DNA from: CAZWKQ01 sp964634005
GTDB lineage: Bacteria > Bacteroidota > Bacteroidia > Bacteroidales > JACABE01
Reading direction: 5' to 3'
NCBI GenBank assembly: GCA_964634005.1
Contig: CAZWKQ010000029.1
Coordinates: 1 to 18,585 of the forward strand
Length of the DNA: 18,585 nucleotides
Part shown: piece by piece, positions 1 to 7,728 of the stretch
How the letters are laid out: every line of letters starts with the position of its first letter
Numbering within the stretch: position 1 is the stretch's first letter
Notes under the pieces: generated by a model
The model's database searches: none
The model's input: the letters and a program-made list of their open reading frames with translations, nothing else
Told to the model about the DNA's origin: nothing
Position numbers and translations under genes: made by a program

Positions 1-31
1 CTGATTATTGTATTCTAAAAAATTATCTTTT

Positions 32-1171
32 TTATTTTTGTCGGACATTAATAATTTCATATTTTATTTTTAAAATTCTCAAATAATTCCTTTTTAAATC
101 AGCATTTAGTTGAACGTAAATTGTGCCATTATGTGCAAACCACATCATAGGCATAGATTTTATGTCTTCTATTACTAATTCACCAATAGATTTTAAGTTT
201 TTATCAAATGCTACACATCCGAAATTTTTATCTGAAATCGTTTTATTTAATTCTCCTTTTTTACTTATGGCTTCAATTATATAAGCTCTAAAAAGAATAT
301 GTTTTTCAGAATCATAAAAAAAATTAGAATATAAAAATGATTTTATAAAAGCATCTCTTGCCGAATCATATCCATTATTTTTAATATCCGATTTAAAGTT
401 TTTATTTTCGTAACAAGATTTCAAATCTGCAGTACTTACTTTATTAGTTTTTAAATCTAATATGTAAGATTCGGAAATAGTACTAAACCCGGCAATAATT
501 TTTTTCTCTTTTTCCATTAAAGTAAAATTCATTTCTAAATTCATATCTTTAATATCAAGTTTTGGATTATAATAAATAGGCAATGCTATTTGTTCCTTTT
601 TTTGAATATTTATTGAGGAAATTATTTCTGATTGTGATACGCCATTTTTTTCGGGGACATCATATCTTATTAATTCATTATAAATTATTCTGTTATTTTT
701 GTCCCAAAAAATAGGATTACTAATACAAACATTTATCCAATTTTCTTTACTAAAGAATTCATTTACCGGTTTTAGCATTTTTAATGAGAATATACTAATT
801 CTTTTTTCTTGTAAAACAAGCAAGCTATCTTTATTTATAATTGAAATACTTTTAACTCTTCCGTATAATGAATTATCATTATAATCTTTTGTCAGGCAAT
901 ACTTTCTATTTAATCTTAATTTATCAGTATATGAAAAACAATAAATTGTGTCGGAAATTAAAGATTTTACAAATAAAAATGTACTATCTCCAATATGCTT
1001 AATATCTAATGAATTTATTGAACCACTGCTCGCTCTAAGATCTAACCCATCTTTATAAAATAATGTATCAACAACGTAAGAATATTTTAAATTATTTATT
1101 TTACAATCGTAATTTTTACAAGACGTAAATACTACCAATAATACAAGAAATACTCTAATTTTTTCTTTCAT
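32..1171 (-). CDS. Lipoprotein, probable 6-bladed beta-propeller (DUF4221/BF3164-like)
   Basis: The 379-residue protein begins with a short positive stretch, a hydrophobic core and a lipobox ending VFTSC, with the lipidated cysteine at residue 18. It is therefore probably an outer-membrane-system lipoprotein. The rest is soluble and beta-rich, with recurring short strands and turns such as IGDSTFLFV, INKDSLLVLQEKRISIFSL and FGCVAFDKNLKSIGELVIED. This resembles the 6-bladed propeller lipoproteins of Bacteroidota (DUF4221 or BF3164 type), which are of similar length. No catalytic motif is visible and the function is unknown. The family assignment rests on overall character, not on a diagnostic motif. 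The ATG start is supported because it places the signal peptide exactly at the N terminus. A strong hairpin lies about 20 bases upstream. The gene appears monocistronic, well separated from the ars operon. Confidence 0.75.
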   Translation of the reverse strand: MKEKIRVFLVLLVVFTSCKNYDCKINNLKYSYVVDTLFYKDGLDLRASSGSINSLDIKHIGDSTFLFVKSLISDTIYCFSYTDKLRLNRKYCLTKDYNDNSLYGRVKSISIINKDSLLVLQEKRISIFSLKMLKPVNEFFSKENWINVCISNPIFWDKNNRIIYNELIRYDVPEKNGVSQSEIISSINIQKKEQIALPIYYNPKLDIKDMNLEMNFTLMEKEKKIIAGFSTISESYILDLKTNKVSTADLKSCYENKNFKSDIKNNGYDSARDAFIKSFLYSNFFYDSEKHILFRAYIIEAISKKGELNKTISDKNFGCVAFDKNLKSIGELVIEDIKSMPMMWFAHNGTIYVQLNADLKRNYLRILKIKYEIINVRQK

Positions 1172-1190
1172 ATTTTAAAAGTTTTTAATA

Positions 1191-1235
1191 AAAAAAGTAA
1201 GAGATACCAAACTATAAAGTAACTCTTACTTTTTT
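1191..1235. terminator. 13-bp perfect stem hairpin, bidirectional terminator or leader attenuator
   Basis: The arms AAAAAAGTAAGAG (1191-1203) and CTCTTACTTTTTT (1223-1235) are perfectly complementary around a 19-base loop. Read on either strand, the stem ends in a T run, as in an intrinsic terminator. It lies 20 bases upstream of the lipoprotein start on the minus strand. It therefore either blocks read-through from the distant ars operon or sits in the lipoprotein leader. A possible -7 box (TATTTTTG on the minus strand, 1262-1269) lies upstream of the hairpin, which would favour a leader position, but no good -33 element accompanies it. Confidence 0.6.
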
Positions 1236-1467
1236 ATATATGTTAATTCATTAATGTTCGACAAAAATAAATTCAAAAAAATAACTTTTGTAAAAAAAAA
1301 GATATTAACAAAGTTATTAATATTTTTTTGCTTTTCATCAAATTAATTATTAATATTTTTCTTAATATTTATAAGCGAATTGTTTATACATTATAGAACT
1401 TCTTATGATTGATTTAAAATAACCCTATCAAAGAAAATAAAAAAAAATAAAAAATAAAAACCAAAAC

Positions 1468-1521
1468 AATTTGCCTAAATTCCTTTGGTCGAAAATATAA
1501 ATTTGCCTAAATTCCTTTGGT
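1468..1521. repeat. Two 22-bp direct repeats with 32-bp period
   Basis: Two identical 22-base copies occupy 1468-1489 and 1500-1521, separated by 10 AT-rich bases. Each starts AATTTGCCTAAA and ends TTCCTTTGGT. They lie in the 473-base gene-free stretch 1172-1644, which otherwise holds only the hairpin at 1191-1235, low-complexity A/T sequence and a palindrome at 1591-1604. Two copies are too few to call an array. Their role is unknown. Confidence 0.8.
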
Positions 1522-1571
1522 TAATTTTTATTCAAATTAAAATTTAGGGTTTACTATATTATTTCTGCTGA

Positions 1572-1614
1572 AAAATTAAAGCATTTAAACAGTTTTTAAA
1601 AACTATTTAATTTT
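1572..1614 (-). terminator. Weak candidate terminator after the ars operon
   Basis: The perfect palindrome AGTTTTTAAAAACT (1591-1604) starts about 40 bases past the permease stop. It is nested inside looser outer arms AAAATTAAA and TTTAATTTT. The stem is all A/T apart from one pair at each end, so stability is low. It could be the 3' end of the ars transcript, but this is a guess from position and symmetry. Confidence 0.3.
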
Positions 1615-1644
1615 CAATTACAATCTTAAAATCAGATAAAAAAA

Positions 1645-2991
1645 TCAAAAAATACTTCCGTAGATTAAGCCTGCAATAGTAGACAAAACAATAACCGATA
1701 AAACATAAACCGTTGTTTTTTGCAATCCCAAAACCCCTTTAATAACAATCATATTAGGTAAACTTAACGAAGGACCTGCAAGCAAAAGAGCCAAAGCCGG
1801 TCCTTTACCCATACCTGAAGCTATTAAACCTTGCAAAATGGGCACTTCGGTTAAAGTGGCAAAATACATAAATGCTCCAACCACTGATGCAAAGAAATTA
1901 GAGAAAAATGAATTACCTCCGACAAGTTTTTGTATCCATTCATTTGGAATAATACCAGGAATAGTAGTACCATCGTGAGTAGATCCAAGTAGGAAACCGG
2001 CTATAACTACACCTATAGCCAACAGCGGAAGTATTTGTTTTGCAAATCCCCATGATGCTATAGTCCATTCACGGTTTTCAAAATCTTGCTTATCGTTAAG
2101 TGTGATTACCGATAAAGATGCAATACCAACAAGCATAGGTATCAAAGGACTTATTTTGGGATTTTGAATAAAAAGCGAGGAAAAAATTGCTGAAGCAATG
2201 GTAACTAAAACGGCTATTAATACCCATTGCCATTTAATTTTTAAGATTTTAACCAACGAATATCCAAGAAGTAAGCTGAAGAAACCTGTAATATACCATT
2301 TGTAATACCAAATATAGAACCATGCACTTGAGGTATCATCAACAGAAGGCTTACCCCAGTTAGCAAATACAAGAATTAATACCAAAGTAAAAAAGTGAAA
2401 AGAAGTTTGATACATCGGTCGTTTTTCTGGGGGCAAAGCAATACTCATCTGCTCTTCTCTTTTTAAGCGTTCTTCTTTTCTATATATAAAAGACATTATC
2501 ATACCAATAATTACGCTGAACGAAACAGCACCTATAATTCTTGCTACTCCCATTTCAAAACCCAAAATACGGGCGGTTAAAATAATGGCTAAAATATTTA
2601 TGGCAGGACCTGAGTATAAAAATGCAATTGCAGGACCTAATCCGGCTCCACGTTTATGAATACTCGAAAACAAAGGTAAGATAGTACAACTGCAAACTGC
2701 CAAAATTGTACCCGAAACTGCTGCAACTGTATATGCAAGCCATTTTTTTGCATTAGCACCGAAATATCGCAATACTGCTCCCTGACTGACAAAAACCGAA
2801 ATTACTCCTGCGATAAAAAAAGCAGGTAATAAGCATAAAATAACATGCTCACGTGCATACCATTTTACCAAATCTAATGTAGCATTTATTGCAGTTAAAA
2901 ATGCATTGCTTTCTATAGGCAAAAAAAATGCAAAGCAAAATACTACCACTATCCAAATAAGAATCTTAAATTCTTTTTTATTTTCTTTCAT
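1645..2991 (-). CDS. DUF318 / ArsP-type permease (SO_0444-like efflux transporter)
   Basis: This 448-residue integral membrane protein has about ten hydrophobic segments. It carries the family signature AVCSCTILPLFSS (Cys100 and Cys102), followed by GPAIAFLYSGPAINILA, and a second half repeating the fold (FMYFATLTEVPILQGL and GPALALLLAGPSLSLPN). These mark PF03773, the permease family that includes ArsP, an efflux permease for trivalent organoarsenicals, and SO_0444-type metal exporters. The CxC pair is the likely thiophilic substrate site. At about 450 residues it is nearer the SO_0444 branch than the shorter classical ArsP. It is the last gene of the ars operon, 140 bases after arsG, a gap long enough for its own regulation. 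The exact substrate (arsenical, antimonial, Cu or Zn) cannot be read from sequence. Confidence 0.88.
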   Translation of the reverse strand: MKENKKEFKILIWIVVVFCFAFFLPIESNAFLTAINATLDLVKWYAREHVILCLLPAFFIAGVISVFVSQGAVLRYFGANAKKWLAYTVAAVSGTILAVCSCTILPLFSSIHKRGAGLGPAIAFLYSGPAINILAIILTARILGFEMGVARIIGAVSFSVIIGMIMSFIYRKEERLKREEQMSIALPPEKRPMYQTSFHFFTLVLILVFANWGKPSVDDTSSAWFYIWYYKWYITGFFSLLLGYSLVKILKIKWQWVLIAVLVTIASAIFSSLFIQNPKISPLIPMLVGIASLSVITLNDKQDFENREWTIASWGFAKQILPLLAIGVVIAGFLLGSTHDGTTIPGIIPNEWIQKLVGGNSFFSNFFASVVGAFMYFATLTEVPILQGLIASGMGKGPALALLLAGPSLSLPNMIVIKGVLGLQKTTVYVLSVIVLSTIAGLIYGSIF

Positions 2992-3053
2992 TTTTTAATA
3001 TTTTAATATTTAACGTATAACTGAAACATTTTAAAAAAAAATATATGTTGTTT

Positions 3054-3068
3054 AACAAATGATTTGTT
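3054..3068. promoter_or_regulatory. Perfect 15-bp dyad upstream of the permease gene
   Basis: AACAAAT-G-ATTTGTT is a perfect inverted repeat with a one-base centre, in the 140-base gap between arsG and the permease gene, 63 bases before the permease start. It differs from the ATTTCA-N8-TGAAAT dyads elsewhere in the operon. No clear promoter is seen around it. It may bind another dimeric regulator or be chance symmetry in AT-rich DNA. Confidence 0.35.
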
Positions 3069-3131
3069 TTATGTAATACTATTTATCGAACTTTTTACAT
3101 TTACCATAAATCAATAATTTTCCTATAAAAT

Positions 3132-3836
3132 TTATTTAATAAAGTAAATACTAACGTAGTAAATTCCGACTAAAATAAAAATAACGGCTACAACTCGGTT
3201 AATCCATTTTTGAATAGATTTGACCTTATTATAAAAAATACCGATTCCCGATATGCTAAAAGCAAGCAAATAAGCAATAATTACAACAATTAAACCTGTG
3301 GCAACTGCAAAAACCACTGGCAAATATAAACCCGAAGGCTTGGCAATTGTCATGGGAATTAGCATTCCGAAATACAAAACACCGCTGTAAGGACAAAAAG
3401 CCATTGCAAATACTATCCCCAAAAACAATGAACTCAACCAACTGCCATTTTTAAATTTGTTTTGAAATTTCTCCGATAATTTTCCAAATGACGGAAATCT
3501 GACTTTAACAATATCTAACATCAGGATTCCTATTAAAATAAGCAAAGGACCCAAGAACTTTTCGCCGTTTTTAGTAAAAATTCCCGAAACATGAAACTTA
3601 CTTGCTCCAAAATATATTATTAATCCTATACCTGTATAAGTTATAGCTCTTCCAAACGTATAAATTATTCCGTTTAAAAATATTTTTCGCTTATTATCAA
3701 TATCTCTGCTGATAAATGCAATGGCTGTTATATTTGTTGCCAAAGGACATGGGCTTATAGAAGTTATTAACCCCAAAAGAAAAGCATACAATACAGGCAC
3801 TTGAGTGCTATTCAACAAACTATTCAAAAATTCCAT
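3132..3836 (-). CDS. arsG: ArsG-like permease, CcdA/DsbD transmembrane fold
   Basis: This 234-residue membrane protein has six predicted helices. It contains the two DsbD/CcdA-type cysteine motifs SISPCPLATN (Cys30) and MAFCPYSG (Cys148) at the ends of equivalent helices. Within this fold, the combination with an ArsF-like lipoprotein and a small CxxC protein points to ArsG, the permease of the ArsEFG system described for efflux of reduced aromatic arsenicals. A plain CcdA-like electron carrier, moving reducing equivalents across the inner membrane to the CPTC protein encoded just upstream, is an equally testable reading. The start ATG is 53 bases after arsF, which fits co-transcription. The name is assigned from fold and neighbours together. 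Confidence 0.8.
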   Translation of the reverse strand: MEFLNSLLNSTQVPVLYAFLLGLITSISPCPLATNITAIAFISRDIDNKRKIFLNGIIYTFGRAITYTGIGLIIYFGASKFHVSGIFTKNGEKFLGPLLILIGILMLDIVKVRFPSFGKLSEKFQNKFKNGSWLSSLFLGIVFAMAFCPYSGVLYFGMLIPMTIAKPSGLYLPVVFAVATGLIVVIIAYLLAFSISGIGIFYNKVKSIQKWINRVVAVIFILVGIYYVSIYFIK

Positions 3837-3889
3837 CCTTGAATTTGATATTTTGCAGTTTTAAAATGACTTTTTAATCATCATTTGTT

Positions 3890-4351
3890 TTAATTTTTTA
3901 GAATTTTATTTATTTCATCTTTCAAAAGTGCTTTATACTTTTCGGGTTCGTTTTTGGCATACATGAAAGCAGTTTCGGTAAAATCGTTTAATGTTTCCTT
4001 ACCGTTTTGATGATTGATTAACAAAAGAGTAGAAAAACTGACCTGATATTTTTCGGTAATTGATTTATTTTCTTTTTCATCGAAATTAAGCGATTTGAAA
4101 GAAATTTCACCGTTATTCATTTGTTGCTTAAAATTCTCTTCCAATAATTGTTTTGCATTATTTTCTACGGCATTACAAGTAGGACAACGATTTGTGGCAT
4201 GAAAATAAATAATTTCGAGTTTTAAATTCATATTCTTATCGGTATTTAAACTATCCGATTTATTTTCCGATAATTGCTTAGTAGAACTGTTATTACATGA
4301 AATTGCAATAACTGAAATTAAAATAAAAAGAAAATTAAAAACTTTTTTCAT
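3890..4351 (-). CDS. arsF: ArsF-like periplasmic lipoprotein with CPTC motif
   Basis: The 153-residue protein has a signal peptide with lipobox AISC (Cys19), then a polar linker and a small thioredoxin-like domain. In that domain YFHATNRCPTCNAVE carries a CxxC pair (Cys56 and Cys59). A later segment KYQVSFSTLLLINHQNG resembles the thioredoxin strand region. This matches the ArsF family, annotated as a subunit of the nitrophenylarsenate-reducing ArsEF pair. As a lipoprotein it would act on the outer side of the inner membrane, facing the cysteines of the ArsG-like permease. It lies between arsR and arsG. The 65-base gap before it contains a second copy of the candidate ArsR operator and a possible internal promoter, so its dosage may be controlled separately. 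Confidence 0.8.
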   Translation of the reverse strand: MKKVFNFLFILISVIAISCNNSSTKQLSENKSDSLNTDKNMNLKLEIIYFHATNRCPTCNAVENNAKQLLEENFKQQMNNGEISFKSLNFDEKENKSITEKYQVSFSTLLLINHQNGKETLNDFTETAFMYAKNEPEKYKALLKDEINKILKN

Positions 4352-4382
4352 GGTAATTATTTATTAAATTAAACATTTTGTT

Positions 4383-4428
4383 ATTTCATTAAATACTGAA
4401 ATTAGAATTAAAAAAATTATTCGTCAAA
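4383..4428 (-). promoter_or_regulatory. Second ArsR operator copy with possible internal promoter before arsF
   Basis: The dyad ATTTCA-N8-TGAAAT (4383-4402) has the same arms and the same 8-base spacer as the dyad in front of the operon. On the minus strand, TTTG (4425-4428) and TAATTTCA (4397-4404) are 20 bases apart and approximate the Bacteroidota -33 and -7 elements. The -7 box matches 6 of 8 consensus bases and overlaps one dyad arm. The dyad itself is unambiguous. The internal promoter is tentative. Confidence 0.55.
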
Positions 4429-4719
4429 CATTTCTTTGCAAAGTTTTTTAGCAATTTCCCAATTATCGGGATTTATGCAATATTTGATATACGGAGCTTT
4501 GATATGCCCATTTATCAAACCTGCATTTTTTAATTCCTTTAAATGAAGCGATAAAGCTGATCGGCTTATAGGCAACTCATTAACAAGATCTCCGCTGTAG
4601 CAACATGAGTTCATTTTTGAGAGTTTTTGCAAAATAAAAACTCTTGCGGGATGACTCATTGCTTTTGCAAAATTTGCAATTTGTATTTGCTTTTCGGTGT
4701 AATCTTCTTTTTTATCCAT
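4417..4719 (-). CDS. arsR: ArsR-family transcriptional repressor
   Basis: This 100-residue protein has a classic winged-helix layout. A dimerisation helix with MSHPARVFIL is followed by MNSCCYSGDLV and the recognition helix region LPISRSALSLHLKELKNAGLI, then the wing (NGHIKAPYIKYCINP). ArsR/SmtB proteins are homodimeric repressors that leave DNA when thiophilic metal(loid)s bind. The adjacent Cys39-Cys40 pair just before the DNA-binding helix, with Cys81 and Cys94, could form the sensor site. The first codons overlap the 3' end of the upstream thioredoxin-like gene by 8 bases, showing translational coupling. Two identical dyads in the operon are likely its operators. As(III) as inducer is inferred from the neighbouring genes. 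Confidence 0.92.
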   Translation of the reverse strand: MDKKEDYTEKQIQIANFAKAMSHPARVFILQKLSKMNSCCYSGDLVNELPISRSALSLHLKELKNAGLINGHIKAPYIKYCINPDNWEIAKKLCKEMFDE

Positions 4720-4963
4720 TTATAGCTTTCTCGATATAATTTTTGATTTCATTTTTAGATGGTACACGACCGCTGAAAACTACTTTTTCGTTTACAGCCA
4801 ATGCCGGAGTTGTCATTACTCCATAGCTTATTATTTGATTGATGTCTTCAACCTTCTGAACTTCGGCATCAATATTATTTTCTGTTATAGTTTCAATAAC
4901 CAATTTTTCTAATGTTTTACATTTTTGACATCCCGGTCCAAGAACTTTTAAACTGATTTTCAT
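4712..4963 (-). CDS. Small thioredoxin-like CxxC protein (TM0996/MTH895 type, ArsE-like)
   Basis: The 83-residue cytoplasmic protein consists of one thioredoxin-like domain. The N-terminal strand leads into LGPGCQKCKTLE with the redox pair Cys12 and Cys15, followed by VMTTPALAVN with the cis-proline motif TP and then FSGRVPS. It matches the redox-active disulfide protein 2 family in length and motifs. In the described ArsEFG system a protein of this kind (ArsE) works with ArsF in reduction, so this is the probable ArsE counterpart. It could also supply electrons to, or present metal to, the membrane proteins of the operon. It is the first gene of the operon and directly follows the promoter and operator at 4995-5031. 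Its 3' end overlaps arsR by 8 bases. Confidence 0.85.
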   Translation of the reverse strand: MKISLKVLGPGCQKCKTLEKLVIETITENNIDAEVQKVEDINQIISYGVMTTPALAVNEKVVFSGRVPSKNEIKNYIEKAING

Positions 4964-4994
4964 TTATTTAAAATTTAATTGTTAATATTTTTAT

Positions 4995-5031
4995 ATTTCA
5001 CAAAATTATGAAATGTTTTTTTAATTACAAA
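4995..5031 (-). promoter_or_regulatory. Promoter and ArsR operator of the ars operon
   Basis: On the minus strand TTTG (5028-5031), 19 bases, then TAATTTTG (5001-5008) is an exact match to the Bacteroidota consensus TTTG-N19-TAnnTTTG. The -7 box is precisely the spacer of the dyad ATTTCA-N8-TGAAAT (4995-5014), so a dimer bound there would cover the -7 element. This arrangement fits repression by the ArsR encoded as the second gene. The first gene starts 31 bases beyond the dyad. Confidence 0.75.
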
Positions 5032-5044
5032 TTTTTTTTACTAA

Positions 5045-6475
5045 TCAGTTTACTTTAGAAATTTTAATCATATTGGTAGAACCTCTTAGGTTCAAAGGAG
5101 TACTGCCAACATGAATAATTATATCGTCGTTTTTTATTAATCCTTTTGATTTTAAGATATCTATAGAATAAGAAATTGCTGTATCAATATTGTCGAAATC
5201 GTTGCAAAAGAAAGCTCTTACACCCCAAACCAATGACATTTTTCTGAGCAATGATTTGTTATTGGTAAAAGCAAAAATATCGGCTTCGGGGCGGTGGCTC
5301 GAAATTTTGAATGCCGTATAGCCCGAATGCGTGAAAGTGATTATTGCTTTAGCGTTTGTTTGATAAGCAGTTTTACAAGCCTGATAACAGACTGATTCGG
5401 CTAAAAACTGCTCGCTGTCTTCTTTTGGGGCATGTTCTTTATTGTAAGGGAAACCGTTATTTTCGGTCCAGTCGATAATTTGCTGCATGCTTTTGATAGT
5501 TTCGACCGGAAACTTGCCAACAGAAGTTTCGGCACTGAGCATCAAAGCATCGGCGCTGTCGAAAACGGCATTGGCAACATCGTTTGCTTCGGCTCTTGTA
5601 GGTCTGAAATAGTTTATCATGCTCTCCATCATCTGTGTCGCAATAATAACAGGTTTTGCTTTAGAAATACACATATTGACAATTTTTTTCTGAAGCAGTG
5701 GAACTCTGTCGAACGAAATTTCAACCCCTAAATCGCCACGGGCAACCATTACGGCATCGGTAGCATCTATAATTCTTTCCAAATCATTGACTGCTTCGGG
5801 CTTTTCGATTTTTGCTATTACTCCCGATATGCCTTTATTTTGTGAAATAAATTGTTTTAATTCGAGTATATCTTCGGCTTTTCTGACAAAAGATAATGCA
5901 ATCCAATCGAAATTGTTTTCAATGGCAAACAGTGCATTGCTTTTGTCTTCATCAGTCATGCTTGGCAAACTAATTTTAGTATCGGGCAGGTTCACCCCTT
6001 TTTTCGACGAAAGCTCGCCGCCATAAACTACTTTGGTAAAAACGGTATCAGTATTATTTGTTCCTACAACTTCAAGTTTTATTTTACCGTCGTCTATCAA
6101 AATAATATCCCCTGTTCTAACATCAGAGGGCAGGTTATTGTAGTTTATAAACAATCGGGCAGAGTTTCCCATACACGAATAAGTGACAAGTTCGAGATTA
6201 TCGCCTTCTTTCAGAAATACCAAATTGTTTTCTACCTGACCAATTCTGAGTTTAGGTCCTTGTAAATCGGCTAATAATCCGATATTTAAACCGAATTCGG
6301 CATTTATTTCATTAACCAAATTGACAACCTTTAAGTGTTCCTGCTGATTTGAGTGAGAAAAATTAAATCTTACAACATCTACACCCTCTTCTATCATTTT
6401 TAACAGTATATCTCTATTGGCCGAAGCAGGTCCTATAGTGGCAATTACTTTGGTTTGTGAACGTACTTTACGCAT
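5045..6475 (-). CDS. pyk: Pyruvate kinase
   Basis: The enzyme catalyses the last step of glycolysis, phosphoenolpyruvate plus ADP to pyruvate plus ATP, in the cytoplasm. The 476-residue length is normal. Signatures run in order: TKVIATIGPAS at the N terminus, VVRFNFSHS (Arg36, Asn38, Ser40), a B domain at about 75-165, the active-site signature VIAKIEKPEAV (Lys222, Glu224), VMVARGDLGVEI (metal-binding Gly247-Asp248 region), VIIATQMMESM (Thr280), RPTRAEANDVANAV, and a complete C-terminal regulatory domain ending HVGSTPLNLRGSTNMIKI. It is intact. It is preceded by the DoxX-like gene 57 bases upstream in the same direction and could share its transcript. In several Bacteroidota the DoxX/DUF1599 pair lies next to triose-phosphate isomerase, so a glycolytic neighbour is not surprising. 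Confidence 0.98.
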   Translation of the reverse strand: MRKVRSQTKVIATIGPASANRDILLKMIEEGVDVVRFNFSHSNQQEHLKVVNLVNEINAEFGLNIGLLADLQGPKLRIGQVENNLVFLKEGDNLELVTYSCMGNSARLFINYNNLPSDVRTGDIILIDDGKIKLEVVGTNNTDTVFTKVVYGGELSSKKGVNLPDTKISLPSMTDEDKSNALFAIENNFDWIALSFVRKAEDILELKQFISQNKGISGVIAKIEKPEAVNDLERIIDATDAVMVARGDLGVEISFDRVPLLQKKIVNMCISKAKPVIIATQMMESMINYFRPTRAEANDVANAVFDSADALMLSAETSVGKFPVETIKSMQQIIDWTENNGFPYNKEHAPKEDSEQFLAESVCYQACKTAYQTNAKAIITFTHSGYTAFKISSHRPEADIFAFTNNKSLLRKMSLVWGVRAFFCNDFDNIDTAISYSIDILKSKGLIKNDDIIIHVGSTPLNLRGSTNMIKISKVN

Positions 6476-6532
6476 ACAACGAATTTTAAATTAAGTTTAA
6501 CAAACATAATATGAGTTAAACTTCGAAATTGT

Positions 6533-7672
6533 TTATAATGAAGTTTTTAAATATTTTTTTTCGAGTTTATTGAAATCAATTTTTTCGAAATCGGGAATAT
6601 TTCTGTAATGCCATTTCCCGAGTACTACGGCATTTTTAAGTAAAACTAAACCCGGATTGGAACGTATCATTGCTTTTAGCGATGTATCGTCGCTTGAATA
6701 AAACTCGATATTTTCATTGATTTTGAGTTCTTTAACAAAATTATTAATATCGTTCCTATCGTTACTTGTCAAAATTATAAAGGAGTAATTCTTAGCTAAA
6801 GCCTTTTCGGCAAGCGGTAAAATTTTATTTTTGAATGCCTCTTTATTGGTTTTTTTCAGGTCGTAAGCTGCAATAATAAACTGAAAATCTTTATTTCTGA
6901 TAAAATGCTCGGTCATATCGTTTCCTATGCTGTCGATAATCGAAAAACTTCCCAAATTCGATTTATTGGGATTATCTTCACGAGTTGATACATATTCCCA
7001 ATTTGCCATCCAAACACTATCCTGCCATGGCAGCTCATTCGACAAATATTCTTTGGTTTCGTTAGTTTGCTTGTTTTTGTATGTTAGATAAAATTTCGAA
7101 GGCATGGGATTGTCCGACAACATTTTATTACCAACTTTCCATTGCAAAAAATCAATTACAGGCAAATTGTTGTAATTGTATAACGAAAAGAAGCCAAATA
7201 AACCGGCAAATGCAGCAATAAGAATATATTCCTTAATTTGCGTCATCCATGGTTCGTATTTTTTTCTGTAAACAAACAGCGGAATTACTAAAACCATTAA
7301 AACAACATTCTTCCAGAAAGTTTGCCAATTTGTAAGTTTTATTGCATCGCCGAAACAACCACAGTCGGGTACGGGATTGGCTATTGCATCGTAGAAAGTA
7401 ACTACGGTAAAAAACGACATCATCAATAGTACAAGCCAAGACGTGAGTTTCATTCTGATTCTTAACAACAACATTACACCAAGCGTAAACTCGAAAGTGC
7501 ATAGTAAAATCGAAAGTGTCAACGATAGAGGTTGAGCCCAAATCATTTTGTATGCTTCGAAATAATCGTTTATTTTATACGCGGTGCCTAAAGGGTCAAC
7601 TCCTTTGACAAATCCCGAAAAAATAAATACTAAGCCTAATATTATTCTGCTGATTTTTAAGAGATATTTCAT
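6533..7672 (-). CDS. DoxX/MauE-type membrane protein (BT_3928 family)
   Basis: The protein has about 379 residues when started at the ATG giving MKYLLKISRIILG. A frame extending 10 codons further begins at TTG and gains nothing recognisable. The N-terminal half has four to five membrane segments with FSGFVKGVDPLGTAYKINDYF, typical of Bacteroidota DoxX/MauE proteins, and the motif PDCGCFGDAIKLTNWQTFWKN (two cysteines at about 104 and 106), shared with MauE, a protein of methylamine dehydrogenase maturation thought to deal with disulfides. The C-terminal half, from about 170, is a soluble domain with stretches such as NYSFIILTSND and GLVLLKNAVVLGKWHYRNIPD that recall a thioredoxin-like fold without CxxC. 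The exact function is unknown. It follows the DUF1599 gene by 56 bases and is probably co-transcribed with it. Confidence 0.85.
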   Translation of the reverse strand: MKYLLKISRIILGLVFIFSGFVKGVDPLGTAYKINDYFEAYKMIWAQPLSLTLSILLCTFEFTLGVMLLLRIRMKLTSWLVLLMMSFFTVVTFYDAIANPVPDCGCFGDAIKLTNWQTFWKNVVLMVLVIPLFVYRKKYEPWMTQIKEYILIAAFAGLFGFFSLYNYNNLPVIDFLQWKVGNKMLSDNPMPSKFYLTYKNKQTNETKEYLSNELPWQDSVWMANWEYVSTREDNPNKSNLGSFSIIDSIGNDMTEHFIRNKDFQFIIAAYDLKKTNKEAFKNKILPLAEKALAKNYSFIILTSNDRNDINNFVKELKINENIEFYSSDDTSLKAMIRSNPGLVLLKNAVVLGKWHYRNIPDFEKIDFNKLEKKYLKTSL

Positions 7673-7728
7673 ACTATTCTGATTTTTAAAACAATAAAGC
7701 AAACGGAAAAAAATCGTAAATATTTTGT

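Noticed and set aside
1468..1521. Mini CRISPR (two repeats around one spacer)
   Set aside because: The interval between copies is only 10 AT-rich bases, too short for a spacer, and no cas gene is present.
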